DNA of 64,000 bases, from assembly GCF_030848805.1 (NCBI RefSeq), contig NC_092362.1:8494439-8558438 (forward strand), given 5' to 3'. Below the pieces are notes generated by a model. It did no database searches. It worked only from the letters and a program-made list of their open reading frames with translations, and was not told where the DNA came from. Source of the stretch: Temnothorax longispinosus (lineage: Eukaryota > Arthropoda > Insecta > Hymenoptera > Formicidae). The first letter of the stretch is position 1. Each line of letters begins with the position of its first letter. Made by a program: the position numbers and the translations under genes. Of this stretch, positions 33,436-42,482 are shown piece after piece.

Positions 33436-34034
33436 GTCGAGGTCTGCTGAATCGTGCGATAAACGCGCTTCCGATCGAATTACATATCCCCGGCTATCAA
33501 TTTTGCGGACCGGGAACTCGTTTAGAAACACGATTGGCAAGAGGTGATCGGGGTATTAATCCATTGGACGCGGCGTGTCGCGAGCACGACATAGCCTACT
33601 CGCGTAGCAACGATCTCACAGAACGACACGTGGCAGACAATATACTCGCCGCGGAAGCGCGAAAACGTGTCACCGCGAACGATTCGACTCTCGGAGAGAG
33701 AGCTGCGGCTACAGCCGTTTGGGCGGCCATGAAGGCTAAAACGAAACTCGGTATGGGTTTGAAAACGAAGAAAAAGAAGAAGACCAAGCGAATACTTCCG
33801 ATAGCGAAACGCGGCGGTATCCTACCGATCCTGCCGTTATTAGGGGTTCTTGGCTCGTTGGTCGGCGGAGCGGCGGGAGTCGCAAAGGCCGTGAATGATA
33901 ACAAAGCCGCGCGACGTCAGCTGGAAGAGATGCAACGTCACAATCGCGCCATGGAAGGTCACGGACTTTATCTCGCTCCGTACAAACGCGGACAGGGAGT
34001 CTCGAGAAAAAAAAAAACGTCGAAGAGACGCTAA
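33420..34034 (+). CDS. Phospholipase A2-like minor virion protein
   Basis: 204 residues. A short domain at about 25-60 has YQFCGPGT, matching a calcium-binding Gly loop, followed by LDAACREHDIAYSRS, the His-Asp active-site helix of phospholipase A2. Such domains in parvovirus VP1 open membranes during entry. A similar role for the element is inference. After basic KTKKKKKTKR come GGILPILPLLGVLGSLVGGA, a hydrophobic Gly-rich, possibly membrane-active stretch, and a basic tail. The frame ends shortly after an A11 run at 34007-34017. The protease frame is open across that run in the -1 register. Confidence 0.85.
   Translation: MPPKIGRGLLNRAINALPIELHIPGYQFCGPGTRLETRLARGDRGINPLDAACREHDIAYSRSNDLTERHVADNILAAEARKRVTANDSTLGERAAATAVWAAMKAKTKLGMGLKTKKKKKTKRILPIAKRGGILPILPLLGVLGSLVGGAAGVAKAVNDNKAARRQLEEMQRHNRAMEGHGLYLAPYKRGQGVSRKKKTSKRR
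34007..34017 (+). other. A11 run, candidate -1 frameshift site
   Basis: In the phospholipase frame the run gives A AAA AAA in slippery-heptamer phase. A -1 shift there enters the protease frame, which has no stop upstream of its conserved part. A base-call error could look the same. Confidence 0.5.
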
Positions 34035-34087
34035 AAATCCCCAAGGGTGTAACTACCAATGTACAACTGCAACAATTGGCAAAACGT

Positions 34088-34423
34088 ATGCGCATTCCAT
34101 ATTTTAGAGGTATTTTCATGCGCGACTCGTTACCGATCGGCGGTATACGTCGAAACGAGAGCGGTATCGTGAATTTGGATAATACTGAGGGACCGGGTAC
34201 TCACTGGGTGGCGTACGCGAAGAGGGGAGATCGTGCCATATATTTCGACAGTTTTGGCAATCTTCGACCACCGAGAGAATTGACGCAGTATCTAGAGAAC
34301 AATGTAATAGAGTACAATCGCACACCTTATCAGCGATACGATCAGAGCAATTGCGGACAACTGTGTCTGCGTTTTCTACAGTCGGTTGACAATCAATTTA
34401 AAGACCGGCGTTACGCTGTTTAA
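34088..34423 (+). CDS. Adenain-like cysteine protease
   Basis: Matures virion proteins in Polintons and adenoviruses. GPGTHWVAYAKRGD gives the catalytic His. AIYFDSFGN gives the acidic partner. YDQSNCGQLCLRFLQ gives the Gln-Cys region with the nucleophilic Cys. The conserved part starts upstream of the first internal ATG at 34088 (TNVQLQQLAKRM precedes it in the same frame), so the true N-terminus lies further left, possibly by frameshift from the phospholipase-like gene at the A11 run. The 3' end lies 20 bp before the penton start. Confidence 0.88.
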   Translation: MRIPYFRGIFMRDSLPIGGIRRNESGIVNLDNTEGPGTHWVAYAKRGDRAIYFDSFGNLRPPRELTQYLENNVIEYNRTPYQRYDQSNCGQLCLRFLQSVDNQFKDRRYAV

Positions 34424-34442
34424 TCTCAGTATTCATTCAAAC

Positions 34443-35171
34443 ATGTCACTGACATTTACGCTCACCGGCAAGAGCAGCATCCTCGCGGTAAGCTACTTTC
34501 CCGCCGTGGATTTGAGCGATGGCGATTACGAGCTCGGTCTAACAGATTTTGAAACCTATCACACGATACCGAATGTAAATTCGTCGAACAATAAATTCTA
34601 CTATGACGACGACGACAAGGAGATTACCATTCCCGAAGGATCGTATGAACTGAGTGATATAGACATGTATCTGAAACGCGCTCTTTTATGGGACCAATCC
34701 AATAATGTCTCGACAAACGAAGATGAACCGCACCCATTGATTATTATTCATGCTAATAACAATACGATGAAGAGCGAGATCAAGTGCGCTTATCGGATAA
34801 ATTTCACAAAACCGAACAACATTGGATCGCTGCTGGGATTTTCAGCGAATCGCGTGCTGGAGCCGCGACAATTGCACGAATCGGATGTTCCGCTAAATAT
34901 CATCAACGTAAACATCATTCGCATAGAGTGTAACGTGACCGCGGGTGCGTACAGCAACGACAAGTACGTGCACACGATACACGAGTTTTCACCGAGCGTG
35001 CCACCAGGATATAAGATATCGGAAACGCCGGCACAGATCATTTACCTTCCGATCATCGTACGGAGCATTTCGGACTTGACGCTTCGCGTCGTGGATCAGG
35101 CCGGTCGATTGATTGATTTTCGCGGAGAAGAGATCACCGTTAGACTGCATGTACGAAGACGACAGCGATAA
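34443..35171 (+). CDS. Minor capsid (penton-like) protein
   Basis: 242 residues from the ATG at 34443. Beta-rich sequence with FPAVDLSDGDYELGLTDFET near residue 20 and KITIPEGSYELSDI-like strands later. It is typical of the single jelly-roll penton proteins of Polintons, which form the five-fold vertices. The assignment rests on gene order (protease, penton, small ORF, major capsid) and the strand-rich pattern. It is one intact frame and is likely co-expressed with the following genes, 6 bp away. Confidence 0.75.
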   Translation: MSLTFTLTGKSSILAVSYFPAVDLSDGDYELGLTDFETYHTIPNVNSSNNKFYYDDDDKEITIPEGSYELSDIDMYLKRALLWDQSNNVSTNEDEPHPLIIIHANNNTMKSEIKCAYRINFTKPNNIGSLLGFSANRVLEPRQLHESDVPLNIINVNIIRIECNVTAGAYSNDKYVHTIHEFSPSVPPGYKISETPAQIIYLPIIVRSISDLTLRVVDQAGRLIDFRGEEITVRLHVRRRQR

Positions 35172-35177
35172 CGTGAG

Positions 35178-35312
35178 ATGCTCGTACTGAACGAAGCTGA
35201 GCAGGTGCAACAGACGAGAAACACAAAGACAATACGATCGCCAAAGAAGAAACTCACTGCGTCGAACATTGAATTTTTGAAATCATTGGGTTTTGTCGTA
35301 CGAAATGGCTAA
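35178..35312 (+). CDS. 44-residue Polinton microprotein
   Basis: Opens with MLVLNEAEQVQQTRN and ends LGFVVRNG, overlapping the first codons of the major capsid gene. It carries basic RSPKKKLTASN and FLKSLGF. No function known. Position, ATG, complete frame and tight coupling on both sides argue for a real gene. It is too short to be certain. Confidence 0.55.
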   Translation: MLVLNEAEQVQQTRNTKTIRSPKKKLTASNIEFLKSLGFVVRNG

Positions 35313-36507
35313 TATCTTAAACATTGGAGGTGAACCGATCTTTGACGATAGCGTCGTCAAGATTGAGACACACACGTACAATCCGTACGCCAACACAACG
35401 TTTGGACATAACGATGAGATAAGAATACCCATACAACAGCAGGATTTATACACGTTGCCGTGCGAGAGCTTTCTCTACATTGAAGGACGATTGGTAATAA
35501 AGAGAAAAAATGACGAGTCTGTGACAACGCTTGCGAATAATTGCGTGGCGTTCATGTTTGATGAAATTCGATACGAGCTCAACGGTGTGGAGATTGATCG
35601 CAACAGAAACGTTGGCATAACCAGTACCATCAAGAACTACGTATCGCTATCGTATAATGATTCTCAACTCATGCGGAATGCTGGCTGGGACGTTACATCG
35701 AGCATACCGGAAGGATACTTCAACTTTTGCGTACCGCTCAAGTTGTTGCTGGGCTTTTGCGAAGATTACAAACGCGTGGTTGTTAACGCTCGTCACGAAT
35801 TAATTTTGATACGAGCGCGTAGCGATAACAATTGCATTGTAGGAAATCCTGCGACGGAGCCGGAAATCGAATTGTTTAAAATACAGTGGCGAATGCCTCA
35901 CGTTACATTAAACGAGGTCAATAAGCTATCTATGCTACGGGCCTTGGAAAGCGGGCGATATCTTAGTGTCAGTTTCCGTTCGTGGGATCTGTATGAGTAT
36001 CCCATGTTGCAGAGCACGACCAAGCATTCGTGGGCCGTCAAAACGGCGACTCAGCTGGAGAAGCCGCGGTACGTTATCTTTGCGCTGCAGACCGGCCGCA
36101 AGAATATCATGTCTCAAAATGTTAGCGTATTCGATGACTGTAATTTGACCAACGTGAAACTATATCTAAACTCCGAATTTTATCCGTACGATGACATGAA
36201 TCTGGATTTTGGTAAAAATCGATACGCCGTTCTTTTCGATATGTATGCGCGTTTTCGTAAAACTTATTACGGATACGATTCCTTCGATACGCTTTGCAGC
36301 TTGTATACATTCCTGAAGGAAGGACCTTTTGTTGTCATCGATTGCTCGCGACAAAACGAATCTGTCAAGAGCGCCACCGTGGATGTGCGAATAGAATTTG
36401 ATTGTAAAGAAAATGTACCTGCAAATACTACCGCTTATTGTCTCATCTTGCATGATCGCGTAATCGAATACTGCCCGCTGTCTAATGTAGTGCGCAAACT
36501 CATGTAA
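35305..36507 (+). CDS. Major capsid protein, double jelly-roll type
   Basis: About 400 residues from MANILNIGGEPIFDDS. It has the long strand-rich architecture of the hexon-like major capsid proteins of Polintons, adenoviruses and large DNA viruses. Visible blocks are IPIQQQDLYTLPCESFLYIEG near 40, FMFDEIRYELNGVEIDRN near 80 and WSVK-like turns after 220. The N-terminal ATG overlaps the preceding microprotein. The length is usual for the family and the frame is intact. The presence of both capsid proteins, protease and ATPase suggests the ability to form an icosahedral particle; none is shown here. Confidence 0.85.
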   Translation: MANILNIGGEPIFDDSVVKIETHTYNPYANTTFGHNDEIRIPIQQQDLYTLPCESFLYIEGRLVIKRKNDESVTTLANNCVAFMFDEIRYELNGVEIDRNRNVGITSTIKNYVSLSYNDSQLMRNAGWDVTSSIPEGYFNFCVPLKLLLGFCEDYKRVVVNARHELILIRARSDNNCIVGNPATEPEIELFKIQWRMPHVTLNEVNKLSMLRALESGRYLSVSFRSWDLYEYPMLQSTTKHSWAVKTATQLEKPRYVIFALQTGRKNIMSQNVSVFDDCNLTNVKLYLNSEFYPYDDMNLDFGKNRYAVLFDMYARFRKTYYGYDSFDTLCSLYTFLKEGPFVVIDCSRQNESVKSATVDVRIEFDCKENVPANTTAYCLILHDRVIEYCPLSNVVRKLM

Positions 36508-36604
36508 ATTGCAATATCAGCAGATGTTGCAATATAAGCAGATATTACAATATAAGAGACACTGATGTACCGCGATAAGATACAGATTGCTCCGTCGTTT
36601 CGTC

Positions 36605-37117
36605 ATGATCGTACCGACGTTTGTCGATCTGCAAGGATTCACCGTCGGGATGAAATTTGTCGTAAAGGAGGTGGCGGTTCTGAGAAACGGGACCGTTTTG
36701 GCGCATTACATTTTTACATGTCCCATGCCATGGAGTCTCCTCACGAAATCCGACAGATCATGCGCTTCCTGGTTGATTGCGAATCACCATGGACTACGAT
36801 GGGAGGACGGAAACGTGCCCTACAGCATGGCGAAACATCTAATTACATCGGCCGTACTTGGAGAGGGCGACGAGACGTCGACTCTTGTGTACGTCAAGGG
36901 ATGCCAGAAACGAGAATGGCTGGTGGATCTGCTTGAGAATAATGCGAGAAAACATCTAAAAATTGAGACTTTGGATGCAGATTACGAAGATATCGAATCT
37001 TTAAATAATCTAGATGTTACTAATACTATAAGATGCGAAAAACATGTTAAGAATTGCGCATTACAAAATGTATTAAAAATATTTAACTGGTGGTCGCGAC
37101 ACCAGAAAAAATTATGA
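36605..37117 (+). CDS. Polinton accessory protein with DLQGF motif
   Basis: 170 residues. It starts MIVPTFVDLQGFTVGMKFVV, with VKEVAVLRNGT next, a DLQ-E arrangement recalling RNase H-like nucleases. The middle has KGCQKREWLVDLL and the end CEKHVKNCALQNVLKIFNWW, a C-x2-H-x3-C possible metal site. I recognise it as a recurring insect-Polinton protein, but its function is not established. It is the last plus-strand gene before the TAGCTGTT minisatellite, with an AATAAA about 10 bp after the stop. Confidence 0.65.
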   Translation: MIVPTFVDLQGFTVGMKFVVKEVAVLRNGTVLAHYIFTCPMPWSLLTKSDRSCASWLIANHHGLRWEDGNVPYSMAKHLITSAVLGEGDETSTLVYVKGCQKREWLVDLLENNARKHLKIETLDADYEDIESLNNLDVTNTIRCEKHVKNCALQNVLKIFNWWSRHQKKL

Positions 37118-37194
37118 TTTTTTTTAAATAAACTATATATGTATATATAAACGTTTTATTTCCTTTTCCCACATACTTTGTAGTATAATATAAA

Positions 37195-37905
37195 TGTTTT
37201 AGCTGTTTTAGCTGTTTTTTAGTTGTTTTTATTTGTTCGATGGCTGTTTTTAGCTGTTTTTAGTTGTTTAAAAGAAGTTTGATAGCGGTTCAATAGCGGT
37301 TATACAGATCGCAGTTATACTGATAGCTGTTTTAGTTGTTTGATAGCTGTTCAAGAGCTGTTTGATAGCTGTTTCATAGCAGTTCAATAGCTGTTTTAGT
37401 TGTTTGATAGCTGTTTGATAGCTGTTCGATAGCTGTTTTTAGCTGTTTGATAGCTGTTCAATAGCTGTTTTTAGCTGTTTTTAGCTGTTTCATAGCAGTT
37501 CAATAGCTGTTTGGTAGCTGTTTTTAGCTGTTTCATGGCTGTTCAAGAGCTGTTTGATAGCTGTTTTTAGCTGTTTTTAGCTGTTTCATGGCTGTTTGAT
37601 AGCTGTTTGATAGCTGTTTTTAGCTGTTTTTAGCTGTTTGATAGCTGTTCAATAGCTGTTTTTAGCTGTTTTTAGCTGTTTCATAGCAGTTCAATAGCTG
37701 TTTGGTAGCTGTTTTTAGCTGTTTCATGGCTGTTCAAGAGCTGTTTGATAGCTGTTTTTAGCTGTTTTTAGCTGTTTCATAGCGGTTCAAGAGCTGTTTG
37801 GTAGCTGTTTTTAGCTGTTTCATGGCGGTTCAATAGCTGTTTGATAGCTGTTTGATAGCTGTTTTTAGCTGTTTTTAGCTGTTTAATAGCTGTTCAATAG
37901 CAGTA
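37195..37905 (+). repeat. TAGCTGTTT minisatellite
   Basis: About 700 bp of tandem TAGCTGTT(T/C) units of 9-13 bp with interspersed AATAGC and GATAGC variants. No coding capacity. It fills the space between the last gene and the right-end repeats. Confidence 0.9.
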
Positions 37906-37910
37906 TTACA

Positions 37911-38015
37911 GATCAAATCACCGAAAGTCAATGGCGCAATATCATTTTCAAGAACATACGTGTCTCGCGGTGACTTCATCGCACACGTGCAAAACTGCAA
38001 ATCTTGCATTTTTCG
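37911..38015 (+). repeat. Lone array unit at the right end
   Basis: ACAGATCAAATCACCGAAAG to TCTTGCATTTTTCGG repeats the unit type found at 25432-25533 and the array, in the same orientation. It abuts the right terminal repeat. Confidence 0.85.
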
Positions 38016-38725
38016 GACAAATAATACACGAATAGATAGGCGAATGATGGGGATAGCAAGTGAGATATGATGATGCAAGTGAGAGAGGATAGGTAAGAAG
38101 AGGTGAACAGAGAGAGACACCGTGCGCGAACAGGGCCGCGGGCGCGAGAGGGAGGGACCGCGCGCGAACAGGGCCGCGGGCGCGAGAGGGAGGGGGAGAT
38201 GACGCGAGCGGGAGCGCGCCGTGTGACGCGGACCGACCCCTCGCCCCGCGGCGCCCAAAAACGCGAACGCTCCGCGGCGCGGCGAAACGCGAACGCGGGT
38301 CCCCTCGCCCCGCGGCGCCCGAAAACGCGAACGCTCCGCGGCGCGGCGAAACGCGAACGCGGGTCCCCTCGCCCCGCGGCGCCCGAAAACGCGGACCCCC
38401 TCCCCCGCGACGCCGGAAAACGCGGTTCCCCCTCCCCCTTCCCCGCGGCGCCCGAAACACGCGGTTCCCCCTCCCCCTCCCCCGCGGCGCCGAAACACGC
38501 GGTTCCCCTCCCCTCCCCCGCGGTGCCCGAAACACGCGGTTCCCCCTCCCCCTTCCCCCGCGGCGCCAAAACACGCGGTTTCCCCCTCCCCGCGCCCCCC
38601 TGCTTGCGTCCCCCCCCCCCGCCCGCGGTTTCCCCCCGCCCGCGGTTTCCCCCCGCCCGCGGTTCCCCCCCGCCCCTCACCCCCCCTCGGAGCCCCCGGG
38701 GTAGAACAAACGTAGCTTACCTACT
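38016..38725 (-). repeat. Polinton right terminal inverted repeat
   Basis: Reverse complement of 23352-23996, about 65 bp longer through extra GC-rich short repeats. The termini differ at about 6 of bases 14-20 (CTAGGCCGG against CTACGTTTG), so the ends are not identical. Confidence 0.92.
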
Positions 38726-38731
38726 GACCGT

Positions 38732-41270
38732 CTAGGTAAGTTAGCACTGTACCCTTGGTTATCAATTCCTGAAACACTGCTTTAATATGCCGCTGGAACA
38801 CCGCTGGAGAATTGCTCAATCCGAAAGGCACCATCAGGAACTCAAACTGTCCGTCCGGCGTGACGAAGGATGTATAATGAATACTCGGCTCATCTATCGG
38901 CACGTGGAAGAAGCCATCCTTCAAATCCAGAGTGCAGAATACTTTAGCTCTTGCCAGTCTGTCCAGCTAATCTTCCACCAATGGTAATGGATACCTATCT
39001 CGTACTATCTTCCGATTCAAACGCCGGTAATCGACACACAACCTTGGCTCTCCATTCTTTTTTTTTACTAGCACGATGGGACTAGCGTATTCCGAACGAC
39101 TGGGACGGGCTATCCCCTTGCTGATCCATTTATCAACAATTTCATTCACCATGCTTCGTTGTTCCGCTGATAACCTTCGCGGGTTCTGATGAACGGGCAC
39201 CTCGTCTTTAAGTATCAGGTGCATTTTCACGCCACTATCTTTTGTCTTCTCGGGACAATAATTTTGCACCATTTCCCGCACGCGTTCCTTCACCTGGACA
39301 TCTTCTATGTGGTTGAGGTTAATCTCGTCTTTCGCTCTTTCATCTTCTTCGTCTTGAATGTTGACACATAAAACTTCTGACCACGCCGTTTCTTCTTTCG
39401 TCATGTCTGTGGAGGTCTTCGATTCTTTGTTGTCGAATTCCGTCAACGTTGCCTTCTGTTTTTGTATATGGATTTCTGCGAAATCGGATAATTCGCCACC
39501 TAAGAGAAAATCGTGCGTCGTGAAGTAATCAGGCACTACATCGATGTTCAACGTAAGGGTGAGACCGTCTATTGTCACATCCGCCGTAAATCTTCCTAAT
39601 GTGCTGCAATCCGTGATACCCATGCCGTCGAATTTCATTGTTACGGGCCGGATCTGTGGAGCACCGATTAGCACATAAAAGCTCGATCGCATTAAGTGCA
39701 AATCACTACCGGAATCGATTACTGCCGTTACGTCTTTATTTAAAATCTTCACATCCTTGTATATCTTCTTGTCGCCGTGTGATCGTACTATGTCGACCCT
39801 TTTCGGTGTAGCATCTTTGTTTTGTGCATCCGATCCTTTCGAACATTTCGCCGCAATGTGGCCAAATTCACCGCAAGAATAGCACTTCGATCCCTTCGCC
39901 TTGTGCGGGCACTCCTTGCCCAAATGCTTCGTATCGCCACAATTATAACACTTTTTAAGGTTAGAAGTCGCCGTCACTCGATTGCCACTGCTTGCCATCT
40001 TGTCCTTACTCGCCGTCTGCGGTCGATGCTTCGCCTTATTTCTATTGGTCTGCTGCGTCTCATATTGTACGAACCTCTGCCGTAATTCTTTAATTGTCGT
40101 CGCGTTGTATAGAATAGCCTTATTGGATTCTTCGTCTTTCACGCCATCGATTATGTATTGTATCTTGGCTTCTATCTCCATCTCCGCATGACTCGCTAAC
40201 TCTAACACGCGATAGATGTACTCTTGAAATGTTTCGTCAGTTTTTTTCGTCACTGCACTCAGTTCTTTGTGTATTTGTCTGCTATTTAATGTTTTGTCAA
40301 ATTCCTCGACAAGCGCTTTCTTGAGATCACGATACGACTGCGCATGACACTCGAAATTAGCGAAAAGTTTCGCGGACCCGCGCAATAACCTTTTCACATA
40401 TATAACCCTTTGCGCATTCGTCCAAGAACACAACTCGGCCGTCTCTTCAAATAGTGCGAACCATCTTCGTACGCTTTGTGTGCCATCTCCACTAAAAGTC
40501 TTTAGCGCATCTTCAACATCCTTAAATGTCAGCACTGTTCTCGAACTATTACGCGTTTCCCCGCGCGTGATACGGCCATCGTCAACAACAATGTCTTCAT
40601 TGGCTCGTGCCATTTCTAGTTCGCGAATCGGAGTCGATCTCGCACCGCCACCTGTCGCGCCGCGCGTCACGTTCACCGCACCGCCGCGCGCAATACTCCC
40701 CATATTGCCGCGTAAAACGCTCGCCACGCCGCCGCGCGCGCCCACCATGTTCCCGCCTTGATCGTCGCGTTGTATAAAAGTATCATCCGCTTCTTCATCG
40801 ATGTCGTCTTCCTCGTCGCTCGTGTCATCCTCGTCGTCCTCGCCTCGTTGCAGAGCCGCCCGCAATCTCTCACGGAGAACCGGCTTTGTTCCCGACACCT
40901 GTAATCCCAGCTCGCGTAATCGGCTCTTCAATGCTTCCTTCGATAATGTCGTCAGATCGTCGCTGTCCGCCATTAGCGCGTTTTCGCCACCGAAAATTCC
41001 TGACGTCTCATCCGTCTGCGATAAGTTATCTTTTGGCTCTAAAGCCTTTCGCAGCCTTTCACGTAACGCCGCTCGGTTACCCGTCGTTGGCAATCCGAGA
41101 TCCCGGAGCTTCTCCGCTAGCTCGTCAACCGTCATTTCGGTCAGCGCATTTGCCGCGTTCGTCGTATCCGTCGTATTCGCCATGTTCGCCGTACTCGCCG
41201 TTGTTTCGCCGTTTCGATACGCGCACTTCTCTTCTAGTAACACGTAATCGCACCTCACCGTATCTGCCAC
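38732..41270 (-). pseudogene. Ty3 gag, protease and N-terminal RT
   Basis: 767 residues open from the ATG at 41270, then broken. Two SAP-like blocks (VDELAEKLRDLGLPTTGNRA and SKEALKSRLRELGL) suggest DNA or chromatin binding. A capsid-like region, VLTFKDVEDALKTF onward, follows. Two CCHC knuckles are CYNCGDTKHLGKEC and CYSCGEFGHIAAKC. The protease is DVTAVIDSGSDLHLM. The reverse transcriptase starts with RPSRSEYASPIVLVKKKNG and LCVDYRRLN. A TAG at 38967-38969 interrupts it. The next frame, LDLKDGFFHVPI, carries the first catalytic Asp and FEFLMVPFGLSNSPA the next block. It reaches the Polinton in the YLDD-type motif. Confidence 0.88.
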
Positions 41271-41426
41271 CTCGCAGAATATAGTTTTACCGCGTCGTCA
41301 CTCAGACAACGTTGTCCCGCCTTATAGACTCGGTTCGCCGTGTCGTCTCCCGTGCAACGACGGTTATTTCTCTCGCACCAGAAAATTCCGTCCGCAACAC
41401 TATTTCCGTCGCGGTTCCGACTCGTG

Positions 41427-41444
41427 ATCCCGGACGAGCCCCCA
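41427..41444 (-). promoter_or_regulatory. Primer binding site, complementary to tRNA-Pro
   Basis: Four bases inside the 5' LTR, the minus strand reads TGGGGGCTCGTCCGGGAT. It matches the 3' end complement of tRNA-Pro as used by some retroviruses. Confidence 0.8.
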
Positions 41445-41448
41445 AGTT

Positions 41449-41643
41449 TGTAGGATCCGAAATCAGGATACGAAGTTCACTGGTAAAAGAGACTTTATTC
41501 GAAACAGATAAAAGCGCAGTGGCTCGACCGTTCACGGAAGATTCTCCTTCTCGACTGACCCTCCCCTCTCCTCTCTACTCAAAGCTCGCTTCTTCTTCCG
41601 GTTTCTCGGCGCTGCCAACCGCGGAAAATTCCCGGTTCCCACA
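41449..41643 (-). repeat. 5' LTR of the Ty3-type element
   Basis: 195 bp, TGTGGGAACC to GGATCCTACA on the minus strand. Followed by ATTA at 41644-41647. Confidence 0.92.
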
Positions 41644-41866
41644 ATTATATATTTCGCGAATCAATAAAATATCGTCTAAAAAGAATTATTTTTTAATTTA
41701 TGTTTTTACATAAACGCGTCATAACGTCCTTTTCCCGTACCATGTGCACAGGGCGAATGAAATTCAAGCGGGATGCGTTATGCGGGATAGCTCTCTTTCA
41801 TTGGTTGTTGCTATGACGAATGTCTATCCCACATCACGCATGACCTATCATATGACCGCAGCCTTA

Positions 41867-42482
41867 ATGGAGCGGCGCTGTGTTCAATCGCAACTATAGC
41901 ATTCGTGTGGTTTCCTCTCTATATCGTTTTTATCTTCAAATTAAAGTGTACACACTGTACACATGCGTGTTGGGTGTTGTGTGGTACAGTGCCTCAGCCA
42001 GATATACCGCTTAAAACGCGATCAAGTGCAATGGAATCATATCGTCGCGTTGACGACGACGATGATTCACGGGCGAAAAAAGAGAAAAATAAAAGATTCT
42101 GGATTTTCAGACGTATCGCGACAGATTAGCGCGTACACGGCGAGGACGACGCCGACGACGAGTCCTGTTATCTCCAAGTCTTTCTACGGCGTGCGAAACA
42201 AGAAGAAAATTATCAAAAGACGTTTACATTTCGATCAATCACCAAATGGAAGGGACGTGAAAGAGGACGACGACAAGATGCCACGTGCTGTCTCATCAAA
42301 TGATTGTTCGGCTAGATGCAATAGTCAACGTTCCTCTTCTACTAGTGAGTCAACCGTATTGTTGGAAAATAACGTAAATACTTAATGACGATACGAACGT
42401 TATATTTACGGACAAAGATGATTATTTATGATGCCCAAATAGAAAAGAAAAAATTAGAATTAATAAACGAGGGAATGATGGT
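41867..42482 (+). other. Possible 5' exons of the helicase gene
   Basis: Two overlapping frames cover 42031-42384. One contains SPVISKSFYGVRNKKKIIKR, charged and Ser-rich, as N-terminal tails of such helicases often are. No motif fixes the assignment. Confidence 0.3.

Larger units (their letters stand above)
23352..38725. mobile_element. Polinton/Maverick element (polintovirus-like), 15.4 kb
   Basis: Terminal inverted repeats of 645 and 710 bp start with AG and are flanked by a perfect 6-bp duplication, GACCGT at 23346-23351 and 38726-38731. Both are hallmarks of Polintons. The element encodes family B polymerase, integrase, packaging ATPase, adenain-like protease and both capsid proteins, plus accessory genes, in two divergent clusters. 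Polintons are thought to replicate by protein priming and possibly form virions; a virion of this copy is inference only. Its genes are mostly open, with one polymerase frame change. It is inserted in the reverse transcriptase gene of the Ty3-type element. Confidence 0.95.
17553..41643 (-). mobile_element. Ty3-type LTR retrotransposon, minus strand, twice interrupted
   Basis: Two 195-bp LTRs (17553-17747 and 41449-41643) begin TG and end CA on the minus strand. They are flanked by ATTA at 17549-17552 and 41644-41647. The coding order on the minus strand is gag-like SAP and zinc knuckles, protease, reverse transcriptase, RNase H and integrase, the Ty3 order. Without the two later insertions (Transib at 18042-21509, Polinton at 23352-38725) the element would be about 5.2 kb. 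The LTRs differ by only about two substitutions, so it inserted relatively recently. In-frame stops in the reverse transcriptase and integrase regions show that it is inactive. Confidence 0.9.
17310..41863. mobile_element. MITE-d split by an LTR retrotransposon
   Basis: A terminal segment of about 130 bp at 17310-17437 starts GGCTGCGGTCACATGATG. It recurs in reverse complement at 41738-41863. TTA lies outside both ends (17307-17309 and 41864-41866), as expected for a three-base target duplication. The remaining interior, 17438-17552 plus 41644-41737, is about 210 bp. The retrotransposon at 17553-41643 therefore inserted into an element of only about 460 bp. Arms differ at several sites, so the MITE is old. 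Confidence 0.65.

Noticed and set aside
36565..36936. 123-codon frame overlapping the DLQGF gene
   Set aside because: Arg-rich alternate frame with no conserved pattern; the other frame has a recognised family pattern.
41427..41444. tRNA gene
   Set aside because: Only the 18-base primer binding site matches; there is no cloverleaf.
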